Under the pieces are notes generated by a model that worked only from the letters and a program-made list of their open reading frames with translations, was not told where the DNA came from and did not search any database. A stretch of 64,000 nt of DNA from Arthrobacter burdickii. GTDB taxonomy: Bacteria; Actinomycetota; Actinomycetes; Actinomycetales; Micrococcaceae. Shown here piece by piece: positions 7,036 to 16,416 of this stretch. The stretch is from positions 1,116,001-1,180,000 of the forward strand of contig NZ_JAROCG010000001.1 in the NCBI RefSeq assembly GCF_030433645.1. Reading direction: 5' to 3'. The position numbers were made by a program, and so were the translations under genes. Each line of letters starts with the position of its first letter. Within the stretch, counting starts at the first letter, position 1.

Positions 7036-8592
7036 ATGTCTGGCCGGATTCTTCAGGTGACCCGACGGGTCGGCGTGGCCGTGGGGCACGTCCTGGTCTA
7101 CCTCCTGATCTGGGCGGGACTCGTCCTGCTCATCGCCGCCGCGGGCATCCGCTTCTACTGGGGCACGATCTCCGTCAGCCAGATGCTCATGAACCTCGTC
7201 TCCGTCGAGACCGACGGCGGGGGCGGATCCATCGTGTGGGTCGGCATCCTGGGGGTCGGTGTCGCGCCCGTGCTCATCACCGTCGGGATCGCCGTGTGGC
7301 AGCACTACCGGCGCCGCGCACGCCGCCGCAGCGGAGAGGACCTGCGTCCGGATCGCCGGCAGTGGATCCTGCGCACCGTCTCCACCGCCCTGGTGGCCAC
7401 GGTGGTCATCGGCGGGGCCACGGCCTTCTCCACCACGGTGGGTATCGGGGACTACATCAGGGCGGCGAACTCGGACTACGACCTCGGCGACTATTACGTG
7501 GAACCGACCGTGACCAGCGATGCGGACAAGCGCAACCTGGTGCTGATCTTCCTCGAGGCAGGCGAGGCCACCCTCGAGGACGAGCAGCTGTTCGAGAAGG
7601 ACGCGTTCGCACCGCTCAAGGAGGTCACCAGTGCCGCCGACGGCTGGCAGAGCGTGGAGGACTTCCAGCAGTACGAGAGCGGAGGCTGGACCATGGCCGG
7701 CATCGTCGGGACGCAGTGCGGCGTCCCGCTGAAGGCCGGAGGCTCCGCCGCGGGCAGCGCCCCCTCGAACGACCTCGGCGGCGGCGCCGACACCTACCTG
7801 GGCGGGCTGACCTGCCTGGGCGACGTCCTGGATGAGCACGGCTACACCAGCGCCTTTTTGGGCGGCGCCAACGCCTCCTTCGCCGCCAAGGACGTCTTTT
7901 TGGAGACCCACGGCTACTCCGAGGAGAAGGACCTCTCCGACTGGCGTGCCGCGGGCGAGCAGGAGAGGAGCTTCCGTAGCGACTGGGGCCTGAGCGATGA
8001 GCGCCTGATGGCGAACGCCCGCGACGAGATCGACCGGCTGCACGCCGAGGCGGAGGCCACCGGCGAGCCGTTCAACCTGTCCATGCTGACGCTGGACACC
8101 CACGAGCCCGTGCACGTCTACGACTACTGCGACGTGGACACCCAGAACGTGGTCACCTCCGTGTACTCCTGCTCCATGACCCAGGTGGCCGGCTTCGTGG
8201 ACTACATGAAGGACAAGGGCTACCTCGAGGACACCGCCGTCGTGATCACCGGCGACCACCTCAAGCTCATGAGCGCCGGCAACGCGTTCCACGAGCAGCT
8301 GGACCACCACGAGAACCGCACCGTCTTCAACCGGGTCTGGGTTCCCGGCGGGGCGCCCGCGCTGCGCCCGCGCGTGGACCAGCTGAACATGTACCCCACG
8401 ATCCTCGAGGCCGCCGGCCTGACCCTGCAGGACCATGCGGCCGGACTGGGCGTGTCCGCCTTCGCACCCGAGGTCCCTGCCGGCTCGGCCCAGGCCCTGA
8501 AGCCGGATCTCTATGCGGAACTGCTGGACGCGAATTCCCAGCAGTTCTATACGGAGGTCTGGGCCGGCGAGGGCACGGGCCAGGAGCCCTGA
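7036..8592 (+). CDS. OpgB/MdoB-like phosphoglycerol transferase, sulfatase superfamily
   Basis: A 518-residue membrane enzyme. Three hydrophobic helices (about residues 18-40, 70-92 and 115-140) precede a large extracellular alkaline-phosphatase/sulfatase-fold domain. The domain has NLVLIFLEAGEATLED, then GGWTMAGIVGTQCGVPLK, whose threonine is the expected phosphoryl-accepting nucleophile, and LTLDTHEPVHV and VVITGDHL, which supply metal ligands. This order and CLGDVLDEHGY match E. coli OpgB (phosphoglycerol transferase I) more closely than staphylococcal LtaS. It would move glycerol phosphate from a lipid to a cell-envelope glycan; the acceptor here is unknown. The start is ATG with GAGGTG six bases upstream. 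Confidence 0.82.
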   Translation: MSGRILQVTRRVGVAVGHVLVYLLIWAGLVLLIAAAGIRFYWGTISVSQMLMNLVSVETDGGGGSIVWVGILGVGVAPVLITVGIAVWQHYRRRARRRSGEDLRPDRRQWILRTVSTALVATVVIGGATAFSTTVGIGDYIRAANSDYDLGDYYVEPTVTSDADKRNLVLIFLEAGEATLEDEQLFEKDAFAPLKEVTSAADGWQSVEDFQQYESGGWTMAGIVGTQCGVPLKAGGSAAGSAPSNDLGGGADTYLGGLTCLGDVLDEHGYTSAFLGGANASFAAKDVFLETHGYSEEKDLSDWRAAGEQERSFRSDWGLSDERLMANARDEIDRLHAEAEATGEPFNLSMLTLDTHEPVHVYDYCDVDTQNVVTSVYSCSMTQVAGFVDYMKDKGYLEDTAVVITGDHLKLMSAGNAFHEQLDHHENRTVFNRVWVPGGAPALRPRVDQLNMYPTILEAAGLTLQDHAAGLGVSAFAPEVPAGSAQALKPDLYAELLDANSQQFYTEVWAGEGTGQEP

Positions 8593-8768
8593 GCCGGACA
8601 GGCATCCGTGGCACCGACGCCCTCCCCGGTCCAGCTGTCGCCGGAATATCCTGCCCGTAGGGCGGCTTGTCGATTCCGGGGCCCGGAACGGGCCGAAGGA
8701 CGCACGCGGTGCCCGGGCCCGCGCAGGGACACCGGCACCGGCGGCGGCACGACGAGATGGAGCGCAGG

Positions 8769-9872
8769 ATGACGGCAGCACCCGCAACAGGAACCGCAAC
8801 AGCTCGCGACGGACAGCGGAGGGCTCTCGTGGTCGGAGCCACGGGTATCGCCGGGTCGGCCCTGGTAGAGAAGCTCACCGCGGAGGGATGGCCCGTGCTG
8901 GCGCTGTCCCGCACGCCCGGAGCGGAGCGCGACGGCGTGCGCCGGCTGTCGGCGGACCTGACGTCGGCCGAGTCCTTGGCAGCCGTCCTCGCGCCGGAGA
9001 ACCCCACGCACGTCTTCTTCACGGCGTGGTCGCGGCGCGACACCGAGGAGGAGAACATCTCGGTCAATGCCGGCATGCTGCGCGACCTGCTGGCCGCCCT
9101 CCGCGGCAAGGACGTGGCCCATGTGGCCCTCATGACGGGCCTCAAGCACTACCTCGGCCCGTTCGAGGCGTACGCGGCCGGGGAGATGGCGGACACTCCG
9201 TTCCACGAGGAGGAGCCGCGCCTGCCGGTGCCGAACTTCTACTACGCGCAGGAGGACGAGCTGTTCGCGGCGGCGGCGGAGCAGGGGTTCACCTGGTCGG
9301 TGCACCGCTCCCACACGGTGATCGGCCACGCGGTGGGCAATGCCATGAACATGGGCCTCACACTCGCGGCCCAGGCGACCCTCTGCCGGGAGTCGGGCGA
9401 GCCGTTCGTCTTCCCGGGCTCGGAGACGCAGTGGAACGGGCTGACCGACATGACCGACGCCGGGCTGCTGGCCGAGCACATGCTCTGGGCATCGACGACC
9501 CCCGCTGCGGCCGACGAAGCCTTCAACATCGTCAACGGCGATGTGTTCCGGTGGCGCTGGATGTGGCCGAGGCTCGCCGCCTACTTCGGCGTCGAGTGGG
9601 AGGGCTATGCCGGCGCACCGCGACCGCTCGAGCAGGCCATGGCCGGACGGGAGGACCAGTGGGCGGAGCTCGCTCAGCGCCACGGGCTGGCCGAACCGCG
9701 GCTGGACCGCGTGGCCTCCTGGTGGCACACGGACAGCGACCTGGGCCGGGACATCGAGGTGGTGACCGACATGGGCAAGAGCAGGGACGCCGGCTTCACG
9801 GGGTACCGGCGGACATCCGACGCCTTCCTCTCGCTCTTCGACCGCTACCGCGCCGACAACCTCATCCCCTGA
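8769..9872 (+). CDS. SDR-family reductase of the PRISE type
   Basis: About 367 residues. An atypical short-chain dehydrogenase: the N-terminal ALVVGATGIAGSALVEKL is the NAD(P)-binding glycine motif, LSRTP follows the second strand, and VALMTGLKHY and NFYYAQED match the catalytic region of the progesterone 5-beta-reductase/iridoid synthase-like (PRISE) group, in which YxxxK is altered. The family reduces activated C=C bonds of enones; the substrate here is unknown. ATG 8769 is chosen because GGAG lies six bases upstream; ATG 8757 in frame is possible. It stands alone, convergent with the next gene. Confidence 0.82.
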   Translation: MTAAPATGTATARDGQRRALVVGATGIAGSALVEKLTAEGWPVLALSRTPGAERDGVRRLSADLTSAESLAAVLAPENPTHVFFTAWSRRDTEEENISVNAGMLRDLLAALRGKDVAHVALMTGLKHYLGPFEAYAAGEMADTPFHEEEPRLPVPNFYYAQEDELFAAAAEQGFTWSVHRSHTVIGHAVGNAMNMGLTLAAQATLCRESGEPFVFPGSETQWNGLTDMTDAGLLAEHMLWASTTPAAADEAFNIVNGDVFRWRWMWPRLAAYFGVEWEGYAGAPRPLEQAMAGREDQWAELAQRHGLAEPRLDRVASWWHTDSDLGRDIEVVTDMGKSRDAGFTGYRRTSDAFLSLFDRYRADNLIP

Positions 9873-9894
9873 CCTGCGTGCCGGTCCGGTACGG

Positions 9895-10878
9895 CTAGTA
9901 GCGGACCACGGGTGTGACCGTGATGGTGTCCCCGGTCACCAGGAGGTCCGCCTCGAATTCGAAGGGGACGGACTCCGACACGTCCCGGATGGCGCCGGAG
10001 AAGAAGTCACGCAGCCGGGTGTCGATGCGGGCGGACCCGCGAAGCGGAGCCAGCGACCACTGGCCGTTGTCCGGTGTGATCGTCGCGGACGGATATTCCT
10101 CGATGGACCAGGCGATGCCGCCGGCCAGCCGCTCGTTCGTCAGGTAGTAGAACGGGCAGTTGGTCGGCTGGAAGACGGTCTGGCCGGCGCAGCCGTCGAG
10201 GAACGTGTGCAGCTGGTCGTTGACCGCCTGGACGAGTTCCGGCGTCGCCTCCATGGCGAGGGCAAGCGCGGGAGGGGGCGTCTCCCGGCTCGTGACCGCC
10301 GCGTGCTGCGGGGGAGCGGAGAAGTACTTCCCCTCGTAGGTGGCGTCGACGACGGCGGGGTAGAAGGACGCCAGCGCGGCCCTGCCGTCGGGCAGTCCGA
10401 CGTCGACGCCGTTCACCGTGGCCTCGACGCTGTTCAGGGCCGACACCTCGACCGTGGGCAGGACGGTGTGCTCGAAGCGCCACACATTGAAGAAGCCCCA
10501 CTCCGTGCCCGTCCGCTGGAGCGGGAAGACCGTGGTGGTCTCCGCCCCGTCGACGCTGTAGGTCACCGGGACCTCGACCCGGTCACCGTCCGTCGTCCGG
10601 GCGTCGCCGACCTCGACGTCCCCGAGGGACGCGGACGCCCGGCGCAGGGCCTCGCCGTCGAGCAGGGTGGGGTTTGAGCCCTCCGGGACGGTGGCGTTGA
10701 GCAGGCCCAGGGCCTTGCCGCCGTCGCCCTGCCGCAGGGCCTCGAGGTACAGGCCCACCTGGTGTTCCGGGCCGTAGAGCCGTCCGTTGAGGAGAACCAC
10801 GGTGGCGATGAAACCCGCGCCGACGAGCATGAGGCCGAGCAGCCATGCCGCGAGGACCTTCACTACGGGGGTGTGCAC
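9895..10878 (-). CDS. Membrane-anchored protein of unknown function
   Basis: 327 residues. One N-terminal transmembrane helix (about residues 8-32, AAWLLGLMLVGAGFIATVVLL) is followed by an extracytoplasmic part of about 290 residues rich in beta-strand patterns. Residues 35-130 resemble the NTF2-like lead-in of secreted accessory proteins, with GLYLEALRQGDGGKALGLLN. Two cysteines, in DGCAGQ and TNCPFYY, could form a disulfide. It lies 27 bases after the next membrane gene on the same strand and is probably co-transcribed with it. I do not recognise the family. Confidence 0.75.
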   Translation of the reverse strand: MHTPVVKVLAAWLLGLMLVGAGFIATVVLLNGRLYGPEHQVGLYLEALRQGDGGKALGLLNATVPEGSNPTLLDGEALRRASASLGDVEVGDARTTDGDRVEVPVTYSVDGAETTTVFPLQRTGTEWGFFNVWRFEHTVLPTVEVSALNSVEATVNGVDVGLPDGRAALASFYPAVVDATYEGKYFSAPPQHAAVTSRETPPPALALAMEATPELVQAVNDQLHTFLDGCAGQTVFQPTNCPFYYLTNERLAGGIAWSIEEYPSATITPDNGQWSLAPLRGSARIDTRLRDFFSGAIRDVSESVPFEFEADLLVTGDTITVTPVVRY

Positions 10879-10905
10879 CCTCTCAACGGTACCGGCTGTG
10901 CCCGT

Positions 10906-11289
10906 TCAGCCGGGCAGGAAGCCCAGCAGCACCCCTCCGATGAAGCATGCGAGTCCTACGACGGCGAGGATGCGGGTGCCCCGGTAGGGCTCCTCCAGCG
11001 ACCAGTGGCCGGGATTGCGGGCGGAATAGAAGATGTTCACGTCCTTCCCGGGGGCCGGCGGCGGAGGGACGGGGTTTCCCCGCCGCTGCTGCGCACAGCT
11101 CGACCACAGGGCCTCCACGATGCGATAGCGGTGGTCGTGCCAGCGCAGGTAGGGATGTCCCGCGTGCTCGAAGGTGATCGCCTGGGTCCTGGTCCACGAG
11201 CCGTAGACCAGCCGGATCACCAGGGCGGCGATGAGGAGCCCCGGTCCCAGCGCCGTGAGGGCGGAACTCACGATCTCGATCACCACCAT
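10906..11289 (-). CDS. Small two-helix membrane protein, DUF3592-like
   Basis: 127 residues with a transmembrane helix at each end (about 10-28 and 104-124) and a loop of about 75 residues between. The loop contains GKDVNIFYSARNPGHWSLEE, which resembles the conserved loop of DUF3592-type proteins. The function is unknown. It is upstream of, and probably in one unit with, the single-pass protein at 9895-10878. ATG 11289 has no clear ribosome binding site. Confidence 0.65.
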   Translation of the reverse strand: MVVIEIVSSALTALGPGLLIAALVIRLVYGSWTRTQAITFEHAGHPYLRWHDHRYRIVEALWSSCAQQRRGNPVPPPPAPGKDVNIFYSARNPGHWSLEEPYRGTRILAVVGLACFIGGVLLGFLPG

Positions 11290-11326
11290 CGGACGGCGCC
11301 CCCGGCTGCCGGGTAGCAGCCCGGCC

Positions 11327-13045
11327 TCAGTACCAACGGCCCTTCCGGCGTTTCGTGCCGAACAGACCCCGCGCGAGCTCCCTGCCGATGACGCCGGCTG
11401 CCTTCAGGGCAAGGTCGGCCATCTCGTCCCTGTCCGGTCCGCGCTGGGCCGACGGCCGGCCCGTGCCGCCGTCCTGCTCCGCGCGAGGGACGCCGCGCTC
11501 CCGCTCGTCCCGTCCTGAGCGGCGACCGCCGCCCGGCGAGGGCCGGGACGGCATCCCGAGGATCTCCTCCTCGATGCGTTGTGCCTCGGCGTCGCGATCG
11601 TCCCTGGACATGTCCGCCGACCGATCGGGAACCGCGTCGCCGGGTGGGCCGGCAGGGACGGGAGAGGAAGCGCCCGGGAGAGCGGCAGGTATCGGCCGAC
11701 CGGTCAGCTTCTCGTAGGCGGAGTAACCGTCAATGGCCTGGCTGTACTCCGACAGGAGAGCTGACGAGGCGACGACAGCGGGAACCGTTCCCTCCGGCGC
11801 CCTGCCCAGAACCGACTCGGGGGAGCGCAGGCGGGTCCACGCAACCGGTGTCGGGGCTCCGCGCTCGTTCATGACGGTGACGACGGCCTCGCCGATTCCG
11901 GCGGACGTCAGGACTTCCGCCAGGTCGTACGGGCTCATCGGGAAGGTCGACACGGTGGCGCGCAATGCCTTCGCGTCGTCGGGCGTGAACGCGCGCAGGG
12001 CGTGCTGGATCCGGTTGGCCAGCTGGCCGAGGACCTCCCCAGGAATGTCCCTGGGCGTCTGCGTGATGAAGAAGATCCCAACGCCCTTGGACCGGATGAG
12101 CCGCACGGTGGCCTGGATCGATTCCCGAAAGGCCTTCGAGGAACCGGCGAAGAGCAGGTGCGCCTCGTCGAGGAAGAACACGAGGCGGGGCTTGTCGACG
12201 TCGCCGACCTCCGGCAGCTCGGCGAACAGGTCCGCGAGCAGCCACATCAGGAACGTCGAGAAGAGCCGCGGTTTCTGCTGCGCGGCCACGAGCTCCAGCG
12301 CCGTGATCATGCCGCGTCCGTCCACGGCGGTACGCAGCAGGTCCGCGGTGTCGAACTCGGGTTCGCCGAAGAAGGCGTCCATGCCCTGCGCCTCGAGGGT
12401 GACCAGTTCGCGCAGGATCACGCCGGCCGTCGCCCTGGAGAGGCCGCCGAGTGACGCGAGGGCTCCCTTGCCCTCGTCGGAGGTGAGGAAGCCGATGACA
12501 GCGCGCAGATCGGCGAGGTTGTAGAGCTCGAGGCCGTTCCTGTCGGCATAGTGGAACACGAGCTGCAGGCTCGATTCCTGCGTCTCATTGAGGTCCATCA
12601 CGCGGCTGAGGAGCAGGGGCCCGAAGGAGGAGATGGTGGCGCGGACGGGGATGCCGGCTCCGTCGCCGCCGAGTGAGAGGAACTCGACCGGGAATGCTGT
12701 GGGGGTCCAGTCCTGGCCGACGCTCGCCGCCCGCTCGGCCAGCCGGTCGGAGGCAGTGCCCGGCCGCGCCAGGCCCGTCAGGTCTCCCTTGATATCGGAG
12801 AGGAAGACGGGGACTCCCTGCGCGGAGAGCTGCTCCGCCAGGACCTGGAGGGTCACGGTCTTGCCGGTCCCCGTGGCACCCGCGATCAGGCCGTGCCGGT
12901 TCATCATGGCGAGCGGGAGGCGCACCTGCGCGTCGGCGTGGAGTGTCCCGTCCACGAGGGCTGCGCCGAGGTGCAGGGTGGGACCGTCGAAGACGTATCC
13001 CGCGGCGATGTCGGCGATCCGGGCGGCGGCATCCTGTTCGGGCAT
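11327..13045 (-). CDS. HerA-like P-loop ATPase (DUF853/YjgR family)
   Basis: 572 residues. Residues 30-400 form a HerA/FtsK-like ATPase core: Walker A GATGTGKT near residue 57, Walker B in LVFFLDEAHLLF near residue 295, and FFITQTPRDIP as the sensor/arginine-finger region. The last 130 residues are charged and low-complexity, with proline, arginine and aspartate. The family is annotated as DNA helicase HerA-like, but the cellular role of YjgR-type proteins is not established. There is no NurA-like nuclease beside it. It is a single gene separated from the sugC gene by a strong hairpin. Confidence 0.85.
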   Translation of the reverse strand: MPEQDAAARIADIAAGYVFDGPTLHLGAALVDGTLHADAQVRLPLAMMNRHGLIAGATGTGKTVTLQVLAEQLSAQGVPVFLSDIKGDLTGLARPGTASDRLAERAASVGQDWTPTAFPVEFLSLGGDGAGIPVRATISSFGPLLLSRVMDLNETQESSLQLVFHYADRNGLELYNLADLRAVIGFLTSDEGKGALASLGGLSRATAGVILRELVTLEAQGMDAFFGEPEFDTADLLRTAVDGRGMITALELVAAQQKPRLFSTFLMWLLADLFAELPEVGDVDKPRLVFFLDEAHLLFAGSSKAFRESIQATVRLIRSKGVGIFFITQTPRDIPGEVLGQLANRIQHALRAFTPDDAKALRATVSTFPMSPYDLAEVLTSAGIGEAVVTVMNERGAPTPVAWTRLRSPESVLGRAPEGTVPAVVASSALLSEYSQAIDGYSAYEKLTGRPIPAALPGASSPVPAGPPGDAVPDRSADMSRDDRDAEAQRIEEEILGMPSRPSPGGGRRSGRDERERGVPRAEQDGGTGRPSAQRGPDRDEMADLALKAAGVIGRELARGLFGTKRRKGRWY

Positions 13046-13060
13046 AGGGCCACACTACAC

Positions 13061-13096
13061 AGCAGGACCGGCACCCTTCCGGATGCCGGTCCTGCT
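13061..13096 (-). terminator. Terminator between the sugar ABC operon and the HerA-like gene
   Basis: A perfect 13-bp stem AGCAGGACCGGCA (13061-13073) with 13084-13096 around a ten-base loop. It lies 31 bases past the stop of the ABC ATPase on the minus strand. Confidence 0.78.
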
Positions 13097-13126
13097 GCGT
13101 CCTGCCGGAGCAGGGGACGCGCCGGG

Positions 13127-14524
13127 TCAGCCCGAGGTGTGCTTGCCGCCGGCCGCCGTCGCGCCGCCGGAGCGGCTCGCGCCCGCGTCGACCGGGGCAC
13201 CGTTACCCTGTGCGTTCGGGGCGCCGCCCGTCCGACCGGAGGTGCCGCTGCTGAAACCGGTGCCGTTCCCGTTCCCGTGTCCGTCCGCCTGCTGGGCGAT
13301 CTCGATCTCCTCGGCCCGCTCCTCGCCGGCCTGGCGTGTGAGCTCGGCGCCTGCCTCCGCGTCGCGTGTCAGGTTCTCACCGGTCTCGGCGTCGAACAGG
13401 TGGAGCTTGCGGGTGTCCAGCCAGAGCTCCGCCTCACGTCCGCCGCGGATCCGGCTCGCGGCATCCAGGGTGACGACCACCTGCGGGCGCAGCTCGTCGG
13501 CGTCCATGTCCCGTGCGAGGTTGTTCAGCAACTCGCGCATCTCGGGGGCCGGGTCGAAGTTGATGTACCCGTACTGCTCGTTACCGAGCCACTCGGTGTG
13601 CGTCAGCGTCGCGTTGAACGTGGAGCCGTTGGACCGCTTGTGGTCCTCGACGAGCTTGGCGTCCTCGAAGAACTCCGGACGGACACCCACGAGGACGACT
13701 TTCTTGCCGGCCGCCTTCCGGGCCTTCTCGGCGGGGATCTCCAGGTCGCCGACGGCCGTCCGGAGGATGTTCCCCTCGAGGGTGGCGGGCAGGAAGTTCA
13801 TCGACGGTGAGCCGATGAACCCGGCCACGAAGAGGTTGATGGGCTGCTCGTACAGCTCGCGCGGTGAGGCGATCTGCTGCAGTTCGCCCTTCTTCAGGAC
13901 GGCCACGCGGTCACCGAGCGTCATGGCCTCGGTCTGGTCGTGGGTCACGTAGACGGAGGTGACGCCCAGCCGGCGCTGCATTTGGGAGATCTCCGACCGC
14001 ATCTGGCCGCGGAGCTTGGCGTCCAGGTTGGAGAGCGGCTCGTCGAAGAGGAAGGCGTCCGCCTGCCGCACGATCGCGCGGCCCATCGCGACGCGCTGCC
14101 GCTGGCCGCCGGAGAGGTTGGCCGGCTTGCGCTGCAGGTGATCCGTGAGTTCCAGGGTGGCCGCGGCCTCGGTGACGAGCTTGTCCACCTGCTCCTCGGA
14201 GTGCTTGCCCTTGGCCAGGCGCAACGGGAACGCGATGTTCTCGTACACGGTGAGGTGCGGGTACAGCGCGTAGTTCTGGAACACCATCGCCAGGTTGCGG
14301 TCGCGCGGCGCCTTGTCGTTCACGCGCTGTCCGTTGATGAGCAGGTCGCCGTCGGTGATGTCCTCCAGGCCCACGATCATGCGCAGCAGCGTCGACTTCC
14401 CGCAGCCGGACGGGCCCACGAGGATGATGAACTCGCCGTCGGCGATGTCGATGCTGACGTCGTTGACGGCGGGGAAGCCGTCGCCGTACTTCTTGACGAG
14501 GTGGTTGAGGGTGATTGAAGCCAT
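13127..14524 (-). CDS. sugC: ABC sugar importer ATPase (MalK/UgpC type), probably trehalose
   Basis: 465 residues. Residues 1-240 are the nucleotide-binding domain: Walker A GPSGCGKST, Q-loop FQNYALYPH, signature NLSGGQRQR, Walker B DAFLFDEPLSNLD and H-loop YVTHDQ. Residues 250-390 are the TOBE/regulatory domain of the MalK group. A tail of about 80 residues, rich in Glu then Gly/Asn, goes beyond the usual 360-390. It is the last gene of a four-gene unit in lpqY-sugA-sugB-sugC order. Substrate is inferred from similarity of the binding protein and first permease to mycobacterial LpqY and SugA. Confidence 0.85.
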   Translation of the reverse strand: MASITLNHLVKKYGDGFPAVNDVSIDIADGEFIILVGPSGCGKSTLLRMIVGLEDITDGDLLINGQRVNDKAPRDRNLAMVFQNYALYPHLTVYENIAFPLRLAKGKHSEEQVDKLVTEAAATLELTDHLQRKPANLSGGQRQRVAMGRAIVRQADAFLFDEPLSNLDAKLRGQMRSEISQMQRRLGVTSVYVTHDQTEAMTLGDRVAVLKKGELQQIASPRELYEQPINLFVAGFIGSPSMNFLPATLEGNILRTAVGDLEIPAEKARKAAGKKVVLVGVRPEFFEDAKLVEDHKRSNGSTFNATLTHTEWLGNEQYGYINFDPAPEMRELLNNLARDMDADELRPQVVVTLDAASRIRGGREAELWLDTRKLHLFDAETGENLTRDAEAGAELTRQAGEERAEEIEIAQQADGHGNGNGTGFSSGTSGRTGGAPNAQGNGAPVDAGASRSGGATAAGGKHTSG

Positions 14525-14554
14525 GGTGCGAATCCTTTTCTTGAACCGGGGGCG

Positions 14555-15403
14555 TTAGCCCTTGACGGCGCCCGAGGTCAGGCCCGAGACGATCTGGCGT
14601 TGGAAGAGCAGGACCAGGAGGACGATCGGGATGGTGACGATGATCGCCGCCGCCGAGATGGCTCCTGTCGGTGCCTCGAACTGCGAAGCACCGGTAAAGA
14701 ACGCGAGCGCTGCGGGAACCGGCCGTGCCGCCTCGGTGGAGGTCAGCGAGATCCCGTACACGAAGTCGTTCCAGGCGATGAAGAACGCGATGATCGCCGT
14801 GGTGAACACCCCGGGAGCGGCCAGCGGCACGATCGCCTTGCGGAAGGCCTGCCATGTCGTCGCGCCGTCCACCTGCGCGGCCTGCTCGAGCTCCCATGGG
14901 ATCTGCCGGAAGAAGGCGGCGAGGGTCCAGATGGAGATCGGCAGGGTCAGCGACAGGTAGGGGATGATCAGCCCGAGCCAGGTGTCGTAGAGGCCGATGG
15001 TGCGCCACAGGTTGAACAGCGGCGTCACGATCGAGATGACGGGGAAGATCGAGACCGCCAGTGCCGTGGTGAGCACCAGCTTCTTGCCCGGGAAGTCGAG
15101 CCGGGCGATCGCGTAGGCGCACAGGGTGGCCAGCACGACGGCGATGAACGTGGCGATCAGCGAGATGCCGATCGAGTTGCGCAGGGCCGAGAGGAACAGT
15201 CCCTGTGCGTCGCCGACGAGGATCTGCTCATAGTTGCTGGTGGTGGCCTTGCCCGAGGTCGGCAGGAACTTGCCGCTCGTCAGATCGCTCGGCGCCTTGA
15301 AGGACGTCGCGAGGATCGAGATCACGGGGAACAGCGCGTAGATCAGGACGAGGATCGTGACGACGGTCCAGAGGACCTTGCCCCTGGTAGTTGTATTCGT
15401 CAT
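14555..15403 (-). CDS. sugB: Sugar ABC permease, SugB-like
   Basis: 282 residues with six transmembrane segments, a MalG-type permease. The EAA loop, which docks the ATPase, is ELEQAAQVDGATTWQAFRKA. The N-terminus MTNTTTRGKVLW and the first helix fit a start at 15403, where the ATG overlaps the previous gene's stop (TAATG). It forms the second membrane subunit of the importer with the gene at 15403-16416. Confidence 0.87.
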   Translation of the reverse strand: MTNTTTRGKVLWTVVTILVLIYALFPVISILATSFKAPSDLTSGKFLPTSGKATTSNYEQILVGDAQGLFLSALRNSIGISLIATFIAVVLATLCAYAIARLDFPGKKLVLTTALAVSIFPVISIVTPLFNLWRTIGLYDTWLGLIIPYLSLTLPISIWTLAAFFRQIPWELEQAAQVDGATTWQAFRKAIVPLAAPGVFTTAIIAFFIAWNDFVYGISLTSTEAARPVPAALAFFTGASQFEAPTGAISAAAIIVTIPIVLLVLLFQRQIVSGLTSGAVKG

Positions 15404-16416
15404 TACTTTTCTCCCTGCGTGCCGGCGAGATCGACCTTGAACAGCTTGATCGCCACGAAGCAGATCAGCAGGACGCAGAGGAACAGGAGGACGGAGACGG
15501 CGGAACCGAGACCGATCTCGAGCCTGCTGATGGACTGCCGGTAGGCGAGCAGCGACAGCACTTCCGTGTTGTACGCACCGTTGGTCATGATGAAGACGTT
15601 GTCGAAGATGCGGAAGGCGTCCAGTGCCCTGAACAGCACGGCCACCATGATCGCGGCCTTCATGTTGGGGATGATGACCTTGCGCATCTGCTCCCACCAG
15701 GTGGCGCCGTCGACCTTGGCCGCCTCGCTGAGCTCGTCCGGCACCTGCGCGAGGCCGGCGAGGAGGAGCAGCGAGATGAACGGGGTGGTCTTCCAGATCT
15801 CCGACGCCATGATGACGAACAGGGCAGTGGGTCCCTGCGCGAACCAGTTCAGGTTCTCGTCAATGCCGGGGAGCCAGCCGAACCAGTTGTTGACGTACCC
15901 GGAGCTGATGTCGAAGGCGTAGAACCAGGCGAAGGCCGACACCACGGTGATGATGCCGTAGGGGACGAGGATCGCGGTGCGCAGGAGCCCGCGGACCGAC
16001 TTCAGGGCCTTGTGCATGACGAGTGCGAGCGCGAAGCCGAGCACGAGTTCGACGGCCACGGTGATGACCGTGATGAGGACCGTGGTCCCCAGGTCCGACC
16101 ACCAGACGGGGTCGCTGAGGATCACCCCGTAGTTCCCCAGGCCGATGAACTCCCGTTCATCCGGTGCCGTGAGGCGGAACCGGAACAGGGATTCGTAGAT
16201 GGCCTGCAGGATCGGGTACAGCGTGACGAGCAGCATGATGACGAAGGCCGGACCGGCGAGCATCCAGCCGAGCCGCCGTTCGGCGCGGACCCGGTCGCTG
16301 TACTGTTGCGGCGCCCGGCGGGTCCTGCCATTGGTCTTGCCGTTGCCTGCGTCGAGGCGCGGGCCGGGGTCGGAGGACGACGCCGTCGTCGTCTTGGCGG
16401 GAATGGCGGAGGTCAC
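15403..16416 (-). CDS. sugA: Sugar ABC permease, SugA-like
   Basis: About 337 residues, MalF-type permease. A 45-residue charged cytoplasmic leader precedes the first helix (WMLAGPAFVIMLLVTLYPI). The segment GLGNYGVILSDPVWW and the EAA loop ELSEAAKVDGATWWEQMRK follow, and ALDAFRIFDNVFIMT closely resembles mycobacterial SugA. A GTG start at 16416 is chosen because GAGGGGAG lies upstream and the GTG overlaps the lpqY stop (GTGA). An open frame continues upstream but lies inside lpqY. Confidence 0.86.
   Translation of the reverse strand: MTSAIPAKTTTASSSDPGPRLDAGNGKTNGRTRRAPQQYSDRVRAERRLGWMLAGPAFVIMLLVTLYPILQAIYESLFRFRLTAPDEREFIGLGNYGVILSDPVWWSDLGTTVLITVITVAVELVLGFALALVMHKALKSVRGLLRTAILVPYGIITVVSAFAWFYAFDISSGYVNNWFGWLPGIDENLNWFAQGPTALFVIMASEIWKTTPFISLLLLAGLAQVPDELSEAAKVDGATWWEQMRKVIIPNMKAAIMVAVLFRALDAFRIFDNVFIMTNGAYNTEVLSLLAYRQSISRLEIGLGSAVSVLLFLCVLLICFVAIKLFKVDLAGTQGEK

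Noticed and set aside
4705-8799. Open frame of over 1,300 codons on the minus strand across three plus-strand genes
   Set aside because: It crosses a terminator and intergenic DNA and has no recognisable domain, while the plus strand carries well-matched genes.
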